A stretch of 64,000 bases of DNA from Gordonia westfalica (GCF_900105725.1 NZ_FNLM01000034.1:744001-808000); one strand, 5' to 3'. Numbered from the stretch's first letter, positions 40,044-49,546 are shown. Numbers and translations: made by a program. Notes: generated by a model not told the origin, from the sequence alone.

Positions 40044-40432
40044 GTGGGGTGGAATCCCTTCGTAGCGGCTGCCGTGAGCGGCCGTCATGATGCGCGGCCA
40101 CGCAGACATGGCCGCTTGTGCGGTTGAGGGTGGTCATCGCGAGGTGCGCCGCGTACACCGAGGTATCGGTGCAGAGGTGCTGTCGAACTCATCGCACGCG
40201 CGGATCGGACCTACCCAGAACGCGCCGAGAAAATATGGCAGCGGGTGAATGGCGCGACGTGTTCGCGCCCGGTTGAGTGCTCAGACGGCCTTCGATCGAA
40301 GCGGCCGGAACCTGTGCTCCGGCGGCCACTACCGAGGACCGATCTGGCTCGTCGTCACGCACTGCCATCAGTTCACGGCAACGATCCGTGTGTCAGCCTA
40401 TCACCGCGTGCTGTCAATACCGGAATACAACA
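40044..40432 (-). other. Non-coding leader region of pnp
   Basis: No credible gene is seen on either strand between rpsO and pnp. The part near pnp is rich in self-complementary GC blocks (for example GCGGCTGCCGTGAGCGGCCG and GGCCGCTTGTGCGG), consistent with a structured 5' leader of the kind through which PNPase autoregulates its own mRNA. A less GC-rich stretch (GAGAAAATATGG, about 40229) may belong to a promoter. No defined site can be named. Confidence 0.5.
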
Positions 40433-40465
40433 GACCGGCCACCTCCCCGTGGGAGATGGCCGGTC
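40433..40465 (-). terminator. rpsO terminator
   Basis: A 15-base stem, GACCGGCCACCTCCC with GGGAGATGGCCGGTC (one G-U-type pair) and a 3-base loop, 27 bases beyond the rpsO stop. On the minus strand it is followed by TGTTGTATTCC, a modest U-rich run. This is a good intrinsic terminator and separates rpsO from pnp. Confidence 0.85.
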
Positions 40466-40492
40466 GGTGAGTCTGTTGCCGCGAGGACGCGA

Positions 40493-40762
40493 TCAGCGAC
40501 GCAGGCCGAGGCGCTCGATGAGCGAACGGTAGCGGTTGATGTCGACCTTGGCGACGTACTTCAGCAGACGGCGACGACGGCCGACGAGCAGCAGCAGACC
40601 GCGGCGGCTGTGGTGGTCGTGCTTGTGCTGCTTGAGGTGCTCGGTGAGGTCGACGATGCGCTTGGTCAGCAGCGCGACCTGGGCCTCGGGCGAACCGGTG
40701 TCGGTCTCGTGCAGACCGTACTCGCCGAGGATTTCCTTCTTCTGCTCGACAGTCAATGCCAT
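40493..40762 (-). CDS. rpsO: 30S ribosomal protein S15
   Basis: 89 residues, the normal length: [35 protein letters not shown]... [29 protein letters not shown]15 binds 16S rRNA helices 20-22 early in small-subunit assembly. It has its own terminator and is separated from pnp, which it precedes in transcription order. Confidence 0.98.
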   Translation of the reverse strand: MALTVEQKKEILGEYGLHETDTGSPEAQVALLTKRIVDLTEHLKQHKHDHHSRRGLLLLVGRRRRLLKYVAKVDINRYRSLIERLGLRR

Positions 40763-40885
40763 GAGCCACTCCTGTTTCTCAGTGCCGCGTCTGAAAATGA
40801 ACCACGGTGCGCCACCGCGGACTGCAGCAACACCGACCGATCAGGCTACCTGCCGAGGGACGCTGGACCCAAATCCGTCGGACAC

Positions 40886-41544
40886 CTACCCGCCGACGTG
40901 GATGCCCGTGTCGCGGCCGAGCCACCACCAGACCAGCGCGACCGCGATCACCCCGATCACCGCGCCGACGATGATCGCGATCGCCTGCAGCCGTCGGGCC
41001 TGGTGCCGCGCGGCGCCGCGGCCGGTCAGCGATACACCGACCACACCCAGGACGACCGAGGTGAACGCGGCAGCGAGCATGAGGAACAACCCGGTTGTCG
41101 GGTCACCGACGTCGGCGGCTGCCGACGTGGCCCCGACCTGTCCCAACGGCAGCGTCAGCCCGAGGGCCGCACGGGTACCGCTCCGGCCATGACGACGACG
41201 CCGACACCGGCCCCGGCGACCACGGCGAAACCCGGATGCGGTGCACCCACGCGGCGCACCACGGCGTAGAGGGCGGCGAGCCCGCCGACGATGATCAGCA
41301 GACCCAGCGCGGTGGTGAACCACCCGAGTGTCAGCTGGGTTCCGAACGCCTCCGCGTAGCGCCCGTTGTGCACGCCGAAACCGTTCGGGTTGAGAGGGGC
41401 GAGCCCTACCGAACCGAGGTCCACCCACTCCATGAAGGTCGCGGCAACGACCACCAGACCCAGGACGACCGATGTGAGAGCCGCGGCGATCGCCGCGGTC
41501 GGCGCGGGTCCCTTGCCGGGAGCGTCGGCCCCTTGGCTGCTCAC
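40886..41544 (-). CDS. Five-helix membrane protein downstream of ribF, frameshifted
   Basis: The first frame (41544 to 41155) gives 129 residues with three membrane helices (AAIAAALTSVVLGLVVVAATFMEWV, the second LGWFTTALGLLIIVGGLAALYAVV, then FAVVAGAGVGVVVMAGAV). The second frame gives LGLTLPLG and two more helices (TGLFLMLAAAFTSVVLGVVGVSL, AIIVGAVIGVIAVALVWWWL) to a stop at 40886. Joining them needs one extra G near 41168-41172 (GTGCGG read as GTGGCGG), giving about 219 residues. The GTG start overlaps the ribF stop (GTGA), so it is translated with ribF. Family not recognised. The break is a likely sequence error. Confidence 0.65.
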
Positions 41545-42512
41545 GATGTCTCGGCCGCCGCCAGGATCTTCCTGGTCGTGGCGACGTCGTTGCCCATCTC
41601 GGCGACGAGGGCGTCGATCCCGTCGAACTGGACCATCCCGCGGATGCGGTGGACGAAGTCGACGGCGACGTGCTGGCCGTAGAGGTCGGCGTTCTTGTCG
41701 AGGACGAAGGCCTCGACGGTGCGGGTGCGTCCGGAGAAGGTCGGGTTGGTGCCCACCGACACCGCGGCCTGGTATCGCTCGCCCGGGACGACCTCACCGA
41801 CGGCCGGTCCCGCGCCGAGGATCGTGAACCAGGCGGCGTACACGCCGTCGGCGGGGATCGCGGCGTACATCGGCGGCGCGACGTTGGCGGTCGGGTACCC
41901 GAGATCGCGTCCGCGACCGTCGCCGCGCACCACGACGCCCTCCACCCGGTGGGGCCGGCCGAGAGCCTCCGCGGCCCGGTCCATGTCGCCGGCCGCTACG
42001 CAGGAGCGGATGTAGGTCGACGAGTAGGTCACCGCGTGTTCACCGAACAGCGAGATGGCCTGCACCTCGAAGCCGAACTTGCCGCCCAGCTCCGTCAGTT
42101 TCGCGACATCGCCGGCCGCTTTGCGCCCGAAGGTGAAGTTGTCCCCCACCACGACGTCGGCGGCATGCAGCGTCTCGACGAGGATGTCGTGGGCGAAGTC
42201 CTTGGGCGATCGCGCCGCGAGCTCCGGGGTGAACGGCATGACGCAGAAGACGTCGATGCCGAGTTCCTCGGCCAGCTCGGCGCGTCGCGTCAGCGTGGTC
42301 AGTTGCGGCGGATGGGATCCCGGCCGCACGACCTCCGACGGATGCGGGTCGAAGGTCATCAGGACCGAGGGGACCCCGTGCTCCTTCGCCGCCTTCGTGG
42401 CGGCATGGATCAGTTCGGCATGCCCACGGTGCACACCGTCGAAGACACCGATGGTGACCACGCACCGTCCCCAGTCCGCGGGGATGTCGTCAAGACCTCG
42501 CCATCGCAACAC
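41541..42512 (-). CDS. ribF: Bifunctional riboflavin kinase/FAD synthetase
   Basis: Makes FMN and FAD from riboflavin and ATP. 323 residues: the N-terminal adenylyltransferase domain has TIGVFDGVHRGH (HIGH-like), VVVGDNFTFGRKAAGD and TYSSTYIRS; the C-terminal kinase domain has GRDLGYPTANV, VSVGTNPTFSG and the closing acidic LDKNADLYG segment. The GTG start at 42512 lies 84 bases from the divergent DtxR-type gene. The following membrane-protein gene overlaps its stop. Confidence 0.96.
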   Translation of the reverse strand: MLRWRGLDDIPADWGRCVVTIGVFDGVHRGHAELIHAATKAAKEHGVPSVLMTFDPHPSEVVRPGSHPPQLTTLTRRAELAEELGIDVFCVMPFTPELAARSPKDFAHDILVETLHAADVVVGDNFTFGRKAAGDVAKLTELGGKFGFEVQAISLFGEHAVTYSSTYIRSCVAAGDMDRAAEALGRPHRVEGVVVRGDGRGRDLGYPTANVAPPMYAAIPADGVYAAWFTILGAGPAVGEVVPGERYQAAVSVGTNPTFSGRTRTVEAFVLDKNADLYGQHVAVDFVHRIRGMVQFDGIDALVAEMGNDVATTRKILAAAETS

Positions 42513-42596
42513 GCGACCAGACTACGGGCAGCACCAGTTCCAAACCACCACCGCCACACGCGTACGGGCAGACAAGGGGACGCTAAGCTCGTATCC

Positions 42597-43286
42597 ATGC
42601 CATGGCGATCGGACCGTCCGGTGAACGAGCTCTCACAGGTCACCCAGGACTATCTGAAGGTCATCTGGACCAGCCAGGAATGGGAAGACGTCAAGGTCAC
42701 GACCAAGCTGCTGGCCCAGTCCCTCGGCGTCTCCGCGTCGACCGCGTCGGAGGCCATCCGCAAACTCGCCGACCAGGGTCTGGTCTCCCACGAACCGTAC
42801 GGCGCGGTGACGCTGACCGACGAGGGACGCGAGGCCGCGATCCTCATGGTGCGGCGCCACCGTCTCCTCGAGACCTTCCTCGTGCGCGAACTCGGCTACC
42901 GCTGGGACGAGGTACATGACGAGGCCGAGATCCTCGAGCACGCCGTCTCCGATCGGCTGATGGCCCGGCTCGACGCCAAACTCGGCTTCCCCGACCGGGA
43001 TCCGCACGGCGACCCGATCCCCGCACTCGACGGTTCGATCCCCACGCCCGCCGCGGCGCTTCTCGCCGACCTCGAGGTCGGGGCGTCGGGATCGATCGCC
43101 CGCATCTCCGACACCGACCCCGAGATGCTGCGCTACTTCGACGAGGTGGGCGTGGCCCTCGACTGTGTGGTCACCGTCGCCGAGAAGCGTCCCTTCGCCG
43201 GCACCATCTCGGTGTCCCTCGACGACGCGGCGCCGATCGACCTCGGCGACATCGCCGCGCGGGCGATCTTCGTGGTGCCGCGCTAG
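42597..43286 (+). CDS. DtxR-family metalloregulator (MntR/SirR-like)
   Basis: A 229-residue iron/manganese-dependent repressor, equivalent to M. tuberculosis Rv2788 (SirR). The winged helix is LSQVTQDYLKVIWTSQEW followed by LAQSLGVSASTASEAIRKLADQGLV. The metal/dimer domain has RRHRLLETFLVRELGYRWDEVHDEAEILEHAVSD with the usual Glu/His ligands, and an FeoA/SH3-like C-terminal domain is present. ATG at 42597 without a clear ribosome site suggests a near-leaderless mRNA; GTG at 42645-type downstream starts are unlikely because they would cut the first helix. It may also control the Mn-linked terC elsewhere in the window, which is only inference. Confidence 0.92.
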   Translation: MPWRSDRPVNELSQVTQDYLKVIWTSQEWEDVKVTTKLLAQSLGVSASTASEAIRKLADQGLVSHEPYGAVTLTDEGREAAILMVRRHRLLETFLVRELGYRWDEVHDEAEILEHAVSDRLMARLDAKLGFPDRDPHGDPIPALDGSIPTPAAALLADLEVGASGSIARISDTDPEMLRYFDEVGVALDCVVTVAEKRPFAGTISVSLDDAAPIDLGDIAARAIFVVPR

Positions 43287-43290
43287 CGCC

Positions 43291-44205
43291 TCAGCGCAGG
43301 GTGGCGGGTCGTACGACCATCACCGAACTCGCCCGCTTGCCCTTCTCCTGGATGAGCGCGATGGCCTGCTCGTGCGGGTCGACGACGACGTAGACACCCT
43401 TCATGCCGATGGGCTCGAGCCACCGTCCCTGGCTGATGGATTCGGCCTCGTCGTCGCTGATGTCGCGACGCGGGAAGGAGATCTTGACGGCCTCGTCGAT
43501 GTCGAGGCTGACGCGGCCGTCCTCGCGGACCTCGTCGAGCGTGCGCGCGTGTTCGAGGGTGAAGGGGCCGACGGCGGTGCGCCGTAGGGCGGTGAGGTGT
43601 CCGCCGACCCCGAGTGCGGAACCGAGATCGCGCGCCATCGACCGGATGTAGGTGCCCGAAGAACAGTCCACGGCGACATCGAGATCCACGACGCCCGCGG
43701 TGTCGTTCTCGTCGCCACGACGGGTGGCGCGAACATCGAAGCGCGACACCGTCACCGGACGGGCGGCCAGATCGAAGTCGGCGCCGGTGCGGACCAGTGC
43801 ATGTGCACGACGGCCGTCGACCTTGATCGCCGAGACCTTCGCCGGGACCTGCTGGATGTCACCGGTGAGATCGGCGACCGCGGAGGCGATCTCGTCGTCG
43901 GCGACACCGGACGCGTCGACCGTGGTGAGGATCTCCCCCTCACGGTCGTCGGTGGTGGTCGAGGCGCCGAGCCGGATGGTCGCGGTGTAAGACTTCGTGG
44001 TCAGCGACAGCAGGCCGAGAAGCTTTGTGGCCCGCTCGATCCCGACGACGAGGACACCGGTGGCCATCGGGTCGAGGGTGCCGGCGTGGCCGACCCGGCG
44101 CGTGTTGAAGATCTTCCGGCACCGCGAGACGACGTCGTGGCTGGTGATCCCGGCCTCTTTGTCGACGATGAGCAGGCCGGCCTTCTCGATGGTTGCGTCG
44201 GCCAT
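43291..44205 (-). CDS. truB: tRNA pseudouridine55 synthase TruB
   Basis: Converts U55 of tRNA T-loops to pseudouridine. 304 residues: GLLIVDKEAGITSHDVVSRC at the start, the catalytic aspartate in RRVGHAGTLDPMATGVLVV, YTATIRLGASTTTDD and the CSSGTYIRSMARDLG segment. A C-terminal PUA-like part follows. ATG at 44205 lies 1 base after the pptT stop codon region, so both are co-transcribed. The open frame extends up to 44580 but that is a shadow of pptT. Confidence 0.96.
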   Translation of the reverse strand: MADATIEKAGLLIVDKEAGITSHDVVSRCRKIFNTRRVGHAGTLDPMATGVLVVGIERATKLLGLLSLTTKSYTATIRLGASTTTDDREGEILTTVDASGVADDEIASAVADLTGDIQQVPAKVSAIKVDGRRAHALVRTGADFDLAARPVTVSRFDVRATRRGDENDTAGVVDLDVAVDCSSGTYIRSMARDLGSALGVGGHLTALRRTAVGPFTLEHARTLDEVREDGRVSLDIDEAVKISFPRRDISDDEAESISQGRWLEPIGMKGVYVVVDPHEQAIALIQEKGKRASSVMVVRPATLR

Positions 44206-44206
44206 C

Positions 44207-44863
44207 TCAGACCATCGCGATCGTCGTGGTGATGATGCCGCGCTCGACGAGCCAGCGGCCGTGGAACTCGAGCACGGGTGCGCCGCCGTCGACCGCGGCC
44301 GGGTCGATGAGGATGCGCGAGATGAACGTCCCGGAGGTCTCCGCCGTCTGCTCGAAGGTGATGAGGGCGTCCTCGAATCCCAGCCACCGCTTGGTGATCG
44401 GGAACCACGCCTTGTAGGTGGCCTCCTTGGCGCAGAACAGCAACCGGTCCCAGTGCAGGCCGGCCGGCCGGGTCGCGAGGACCTCGCGTTCGGCGGGCAG
44501 GCTGGTGTGGTCGAGTACGCCGTCGGGCAGTGCTTCGTGCGGTTCGGCATCCATGCCGAGGGAACGCACACCCATCGCATGGGCGACGATGGCCGCGCGG
44601 TAGCCGTCGCAGTGTGTCAGGCTGCCCACGATGCCCGCGGGCCAGATGGGGGCACCCTTGTCCCCCTTGAGGATCGGCACCGGGTCGTAGCCCAGCTCAC
44701 CGAGCGCCTGTCGGGCACAGTGGCGCACGGTGGTGAACTCGCGGCGACGCTTCTCGACGGCGCGGCCGATGAGCGCCTGCTCGGCGGGCATGGGGACCAG
44801 GCCCGGCGGATCGTCGAACGCCTCCGCCGAGGCGACCCCGGATGGGAGGAGTTGTTCGATCAC
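44207..44863 (-). CDS. pptT: 4'-Phosphopantetheinyl transferase PptT
   Basis: Activates carrier proteins of type I fatty-acid, polyketide and siderophore synthases by attaching phosphopantetheine from CoA. 218 residues; the Mg-binding motif is seen as SLGMDAEPHEALPDGV, and the second signature as LLFCAKEATYKAWFPITKRWLGFED. KGDKGAPIWPAGIVGSLTHCDGY is the CoA-binding stretch. The GTG start overlaps the upstream phosphoesterase stop (GTGA). Confidence 0.95.
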   Translation of the reverse strand: MIEQLLPSGVASAEAFDDPPGLVPMPAEQALIGRAVEKRRREFTTVRHCARQALGELGYDPVPILKGDKGAPIWPAGIVGSLTHCDGYRAAIVAHAMGVRSLGMDAEPHEALPDGVLDHTSLPAEREVLATRPAGLHWDRLLFCAKEATYKAWFPITKRWLGFEDALITFEQTAETSGTFISRILIDPAAVDGGAPVLEFHGRWLVERGIITTTIAMV

Positions 44864-45849
44864 TGTTCGTCCTTTCGTGCTTGCCGCTCCGCCTGCCGCG
44901 TACGGCGTTCTGCCTGCCTCTGCTCCACCCGTGCCCGGAACTCCGCGGCTCGTTCGGCGTAATCGGGCGGCAGGTCGAACCGCACGCCGTGCTCGGGAAG
45001 GTCGGTCGGGCCGAGACCGTCACCCGGCACGATGTTGCGCATCAACGGGTTGGGCAGGCCGCGTCGCTTCCACTCGCGCGGGTAGCCGACCGACACCTCT
45101 TCGAACCGGACGCCGTCGTACCAGGTGGTGCGCGGGATGTGCAGGTGCCCGTACACGCAACACTCCGCGTTGAACTCGGTGTGCCAGTCGGCCGTCAGCT
45201 CGCTGCCGCACCACAGGGCGAACTCCGGGTAGATGAGCGCATCACACGGTTCACGGCGCAGCGGCCAGTGGTTGATGAGGACGGTCTTCTCCGAGGGATC
45301 GAGCGCCTGCAACCGGCGACGCGTGATCTCGATCCGCGCGCGACCCCAGGCGTCTCGGGTCGGGAAGGGCTCGGGCGAGAGCAGGAATTCGTCCGTGGCC
45401 ACCACGTTGCGTTCGCGCGCGAGGGCCAGCGCGGTCAGCTTGTTGGCGGTGCCCTCCGGCCGGAACGTGTAGTCGTACAGCAGGAACATCGGGACCACGC
45501 GGACCGGGTCGCTGCCGTCGCCGGGATCGAACAGCGGGTAGATGTCCTCCGGGGTCACCACACCGATGTCGCGGCACGCCTGGACCAGATAGTCGTACCG
45601 CGCGACCCCGAACACCTGCAGCGGATCCTTGGCCGTGGTGTACAGCTCGTGATTGCCCGGAACCCAGATGACGGTGTGGAAGCGGGTGCGCAGACGGCGG
45701 AGGGTGTCGACGATGTCGTCGGTGCGTTCGGCGACGTCACCGGCGACGATGAGCCAGTCCTCCGCCGAGGACGGCCGGATGTCGTCGATGATGTGCTCGT
45801 TGCCCCGATGGGCGACGTGCAGATCGCTGATCGCCCACAAAGTTGCCAC
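44860..45849 (-). CDS. pptH: Metallophosphoesterase, PptH-like phosphopantetheinyl hydrolase
   Basis: A calcineurin-type phosphoesterase of 329 residues with all metal motifs: ISDLHVAH, IVAGDVAER, VPGNHELY, VLINHWPLR and VYGHLHIPR. In M. tuberculosis the equivalent gene Rv2795c (PptH) overlaps pptT and removes phosphopantetheine from carrier proteins, opposing PptT; the same overlap is seen here. I chose the GTG at 45849 (GTG GCA ACT TTG), which places ISDLH at the normal position. The C terminus is a basic, Gln/Arg-rich helix (RQAERRTRQAERQARKDEQ). Function as PptH is inferred from position and family. Confidence 0.88.
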   Translation of the reverse strand: MATLWAISDLHVAHRGNEHIIDDIRPSSAEDWLIVAGDVAERTDDIVDTLRRLRTRFHTVIWVPGNHELYTTAKDPLQVFGVARYDYLVQACRDIGVVTPEDIYPLFDPGDGSDPVRVVPMFLLYDYTFRPEGTANKLTALALARERNVVATDEFLLSPEPFPTRDAWGRARIEITRRRLQALDPSEKTVLINHWPLRREPCDALIYPEFALWCGSELTADWHTEFNAECCVYGHLHIPRTTWYDGVRFEEVSVGYPREWKRRGLPNPLMRNIVPGDGLGPTDLPEHGVRFDLPPDYAERAAEFRARVEQRQAERRTRQAERQARKDEQ

Positions 45850-45918
45850 GAGGATCCATCGTGCCAGAGGTGATGAATCCGCCGTGCCGCGGGCGGCCCC
45901 ACGTGGGACCATCGAGCG

Positions 45919-46734
45919 GTGTGGGGCAATCGAGGGCCCTGGTGGGTCCAGACGCTGGTGAGTGCCGCGATCCTCGTCGCGTTCGCCGCCGCCCTGGTGG
46001 CGTCGCTCCACACGATGGAATCGGCCGGCACCGGCTCCTGGGTTCGGTACGGGGCGTCCGCGGTCGTGCCGTTCGTGTTCCTGCTGATCACCGCGGCGTG
46101 GGCACGTAGCGGTGTGCGGCTCGCGCTCGTACTGCTGGTCGGGCTCATCCTCCTGGCCCTCGAACGGGTCGCGATCCTGCCCTTCTATCTCGACTCGTCG
46201 GTGATCGCCGACTGGGACGCGCGGGCCCTCGACACGGCGGCGATGGCGAACATCGCCCTCTTCGACAGCGGCGCGGTCATCGTCTGGTCGATCGCACGCC
46301 GCCGGACGCCGGCGACCTGGCTCGGTGTCATCCCGGCGGCCGGGGTGCTCGCCCTCGGCACCTGGGCGATCCACTTCCACCAGCCCGACTTCGGCGTGGA
46401 CCTCACGAGCGGGGGCACACTCCCCCTCGGCTACTTCGCCGGCGTGGTGGCCTTCGAGATGGCTTTCATCCTCGTGGCCGTCCTGATCCTGTGGGCGTTC
46501 GACGGCATCGGTCTGACAATGCGACGCGGCGCATCGACGGTGCCGCCGCAGGGACCGCCGGCCGACGATTTCGGCGCCACCCAGCTCTACCGGACGCAGG
46601 CGCACCAGACGGATCAGCGGGAGACCGAACGGTATCGCCCACCGCCACCTCCGCTCGGGAACCGCCCGCCCGCGCGGCCCGAGGACCCGTCGTTCCGCAC
46701 CACACAGATCCGCAGACCCGACGATCGTCGCTGA
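45919..46734 (+). CDS. Multi-helix membrane protein with Pro-rich tail
   Basis: A 271-residue protein with about six membrane helices in the first 195 residues (LVSAAILVAFAAALVASL, ASAVVPFVFLLITAAWA, LALVLLVGLILLALERVAILPF, TWLGVIPAAGVLALGTWAI, LGYFAGVVAFEMAFILVAVLIL). A cytoplasmic Pro/Arg/Thr-rich tail follows, with two similar threonine motifs (DDFGATQLYRTQ and DPSFRTTQIRRPD). It starts with GTG at 45919, divergent from pptH, and converges with dinF 4 bases away. Family not recognised; the TQ-containing tail could be a kinase or FHA target, which is speculation. Confidence 0.75.
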   Translation: MWGNRGPWWVQTLVSAAILVAFAAALVASLHTMESAGTGSWVRYGASAVVPFVFLLITAAWARSGVRLALVLLVGLILLALERVAILPFYLDSSVIADWDARALDTAAMANIALFDSGAVIVWSIARRRTPATWLGVIPAAGVLALGTWAIHFHQPDFGVDLTSGGTLPLGYFAGVVAFEMAFILVAVLILWAFDGIGLTMRRGASTVPPQGPPADDFGATQLYRTQAHQTDQRETERYRPPPPPLGNRPPARPEDPSFRTTQIRRPDDRR

Positions 46735-46738
46735 GGCT

Positions 46739-48070
46739 TCAGGCCCGGACGGCCCCGGTCTGTCGCCATCGGCCGGAACGGATACGCCACACGACGGTCG
46801 CGAGCCGGACCAGCATGAACACCACGAGGCCCGACCAGACGCCGGCCAGACCCCAGTCGAAGATCAGCGACAGCCAGATCAGCGGCAGGAACCCGACGAG
46901 TGCGCCGGTGAGTGTGGCGGTGCGCAGGAAGGCGGCGTCGCCGCTGCCGAGCAGCACGCCGTCGAGGGCGAAGACGACCCCGGCGATCGGCAGCATGCCG
47001 ACGAAGAACCACCAGGGCACCCCGATCGCGTCGAGCACGGCGTCGTCGGAGGTGAAGACGCGCGGGATGAGTGACGCGCAGGCGGCGAACACCGCGGCCA
47101 TCGCGGTCGCCGCGATCACCGACACAGCGGTCACCCGGCGGACCACCGAGTCGGCGACCTTGAGCCGGCCGGCGCCGAGAGCCGCGCCGACGAGCGCCTG
47201 GGCGGCGATCGCGACCGAGTCGAGGAACAGCGCCATGAACTCCCAGAGCTGCAGTACGAGTTGATGCGCCGCGACCTGGGCGACGCCGAAGCGGGCGGCC
47301 ACCGCGGCCGCCGACACGAAGCAGATCTGGAACGAGAGACTGCGCACGACGAGATCGCGCGCCATCGCCAGCTGGGCGACGATGATCGTGCGGTCCGGCC
47401 GGAACCCCTGCGACTCCCCGGACGCCTCGCGAATCACCCGCACCGCGAACAACGCGCCCGTGACGCCCTGGCCGATCACATTGGCGACGGCGCTACCCGG
47501 GAGGCCGAGACGCGGGAACGGCCCGATGCCATGCACGAGGCCGACGACGAGCACGGCTGCGAGCGACAGCCCGATGACGACGTAGACGACCGGACGACGT
47601 GTGTCCTGCACACCGCGCATCCACCCGTTGCCCGCCATCGACAGCAGGATCAGCGGGACGCCGAACATCGCGATGCGCATCCAGTGCGCGGCGTCGGCGG
47701 CCACCGCGGCCGATGCCGGCGACGACGTACCGACGAGCAACCGCATGACCAGCGGCGCGAGCGGATACGCGACCGCGACGATCACCACGCCGACGGCCAC
47801 CGCGATCCAGCTGGCCTGGACGCCCTCGCGCACCGCGCCGGCCCGGTCGCCCGCACCGAATCTGCGCGCCGCGCGGGCCGTGGTCCCGTACGACAGGAAG
47901 GTCAGCTGGGTGCTGACGATCGACAGGACGAGGGTGCCGACGCCGAGCGCGGCGAGCTGATCGCCGCCGAGCCGGCCGACGACCGCGAGGTCGAGGAGCA
48001 GGTAGAGCGGCGGCGCGATGAGCACCGCGAGCGCCGAGACGGTGAGCGTCGCGATCCGCGCGACGCCCAC
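46739..48070 (-). CDS. dinF: MATE-family efflux protein DinF
   Basis: A cation-coupled multidrug exporter of the DinF branch with 12 membrane helices, 443 residues from GTG 48070. Typical motifs are PLYLLLDLAVVGRLGGDQLAALGVG at the start, GNGWMRGVQDTRRPVVY and QLWEFMALFLDSVAIAAQALVG in the second half. It lies downstream of nrnA (Rv2837c-Rv2836c order). The frame stays open upstream and reads [17 protein letters not shown] directly after the nrnA stop, with only a CTG in front, so the true start may lie up to 17 codons earlier than the GTG given. Confidence 0.92.
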   Translation of the reverse strand: MGVARIATLTVSALAVLIAPPLYLLLDLAVVGRLGGDQLAALGVGTLVLSIVSTQLTFLSYGTTARAARRFGAGDRAGAVREGVQASWIAVAVGVVIVAVAYPLAPLVMRLLVGTSSPASAAVAADAAHWMRIAMFGVPLILLSMAGNGWMRGVQDTRRPVVYVVIGLSLAAVLVVGLVHGIGPFPRLGLPGSAVANVIGQGVTGALFAVRVIREASGESQGFRPDRTIIVAQLAMARDLVVRSLSFQICFVSAAAVAARFGVAQVAAHQLVLQLWEFMALFLDSVAIAAQALVGAALGAGRLKVADSVVRRVTAVSVIAATAMAAVFAACASLIPRVFTSDDAVLDAIGVPWWFFVGMLPIAGVVFALDGVLLGSGDAAFLRTATLTGALVGFLPLIWLSLIFDWGLAGVWSGLVVFMLVRLATVVWRIRSGRWRQTGAVRA

Positions 48071-48120
48071 ATCGTCATGTCCCGCATCGTCGACGCCGGG
48101 TGTGTCCTGCCGGGTCTCGC

Positions 48121-49077
48121 TCAGAGCGACTCCAGCAACCGGGCGACCACCTCGTCGGCGGTGCCGGTGTCGCTGTAGCCGGAGGCCTGGCGGTGTCCGC
48201 CGCCGCCGTGGGCGCGGGCGATCGGGACGAGGTCGACGATCTCCTTGGACCGCAGTGACACCGTCCAGACCTCGGGTTCGCTCTCCTTGAACACCGCGGC
48301 GACCTCGGCGTCGCGAGCCGTCCGGATGGTGTCGATGACGCTCTCGGATTCCTCCCAGCTCATGCCGGCGAGGGCCTGCTGGTCGACGATCGCGTAGACC
48401 AGACCCTCACCGTTGCAGGCCGACGGGACCAGCTGCGCCGAGGCCAGCACGCCCGACATCATGGCGAACCACTCGAACGGATGGGAGTCGAACAGGATGC
48501 GACTCCACCTGCGCGCGTCGACGCCGGTCTCCAGCAGGCGGGCCGCGATGCGGAACGACTGCGGGCGGGCCCATCGGAAGGAGCCGGTGTCCGTGGTCAG
48601 CCCGGCGTAGATGCAGGTGGCGATGTCGGCGTCGAGTTCGACACCGAGTTCGTCGAGCACGTCGAGTACCAGCACCGACGTGCAATCGGCGGCCGGGTCG
48701 ATGAGGTCGAGATCACCGAAGCCGGGATTCGACGCGTGATGGTCGATGGTGATCGAGGTGTCGGCCGCGCTGAATACCGCCCCCAGCGAATCGAGGCGCT
48801 CGAGGTTGGCGGCGTCGACCGACACCACCAGCGGGTGCCCGACCACCTGGCTCGGAGAACACAGGAGTTTGCTGCCGGGCAGGCCGCCGAGGGATGCCGG
48901 TAGCTGTTCGGCGCCGGGATAGGACACCTCGACGTCGACGCCGCGCCGGTCGAGGGCCAGTCCCAGTGCGAGACCGCTGCCGATCGTGTCCGCGTCGGGG
49001 CGGATGTGGCAGCAGATTGTCACCGCCGGCGCGTCGGCGAGCTTGGCGGCGATCGCCGCAGTCGGCGAACCGCTCAC
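48121..49077 (-). CDS. nrnA: DHH/DHHA1 oligoribonuclease/pAp phosphatase NrnA
   Basis: Degrades nano-RNAs and pAp, and in mycobacteria hydrolyses c-di-AMP/pApA (Rv2837c, CnpB). 318 residues: [30 protein letters not shown], the DHH motif in [28 protein letters not shown], and DHHA1 with [13 protein letters not shown]. The GTG start overlaps the rbfA stop (GTGA), typical of the rbfA-nrnA pair. Confidence 0.95.
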   Translation of the reverse strand: MSGSPTAAIAAKLADAPAVTICCHIRPDADTIGSGLALGLALDRRGVDVEVSYPGAEQLPASLGGLPGSKLLCSPSQVVGHPLVVSVDAANLERLDSLGAVFSAADTSITIDHHASNPGFGDLDLIDPAADCTSVLVLDVLDELGVELDADIATCIYAGLTTDTGSFRWARPQSFRIAARLLETGVDARRWSRILFDSHPFEWFAMMSGVLASAQLVPSACNGEGLVYAIVDQQALAGMSWEESESVIDTIRTARDAEVAAVFKESEPEVWTVSLRSKEIVDLVPIARAHGGGGHRQASGYSDTGTADEVVARLLESL

Positions 49078-49526
49078 TTGTCGTCGGGGTCGGCGTCGTC
49101 TGCCGAACGGTAGGGATCGGCGTCACCGGCCGGTGATGCCTCGGCCGCCTGCCGCGCGACGAGTTCGTCGGCAGCGCGGGCGCGCTCGACGAGCTCCTCC
49201 ATCTGGCGGGCGGTGTCGGGAACCGTGTCGAGCATGAAACGCAGGGTCGGGGTGAACCGCACCCCGGTGCCGGCGCCGACCTTGGAGCGCAGCACCCCGG
49301 TCGCCTTGGCGAGGCCGGCCGCCGCACCCTCGTAGTCGGGTTCGACGTCGAGGGATTCGCCCATCACCGTGTAGTAGACGGTCGCGTCGTGCAGATCATT
49401 GGTCACGCGGGTGTCGGTGACCGTGACGTAGGCCAGGCGCGGATCCTTGATCTCGGTGGCGATCGCCGAGGCGACGATCGTCGAGATCCGCTTGGCCAGA
49501 CGTTGTGCCCGTGCCGGATCAGCCAT
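49074..49526 (-). CDS. rbfA: Ribosome-binding factor A
   Basis: Small KH-fold factor for 16S rRNA 5'-end maturation. 150 residues: [37 protein letters not shown] at the N terminus, then [36 protein letters not shown]. An acidic tail ends DADPDDK. ATG at 49526 with GGAAGGA upstream. It follows infB after a strong hairpin and overlaps nrnA. Confidence 0.95.
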   Translation of the reverse strand: MADPARAQRLAKRISTIVASAIATEIKDPRLAYVTVTDTRVTNDLHDATVYYTVMGESLDVEPDYEGAAAGLAKATGVLRSKVGAGTGVRFTPTLRFMLDTVPDTARQMEELVERARAADELVARQAAEASPAGDADPYRSADDADPDDK

Positions 49527-49546
49527 CGGGAGTCCTTCCGTAGCGG

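Noticed and set aside
37608..40127. 839-residue open frame antisense to pnp
   Set aside because: pnp is complete with all domains on the other strand; the antisense frame is Asp/Gly/Val-rich and low in complexity, as expected for GC-rich shadows.
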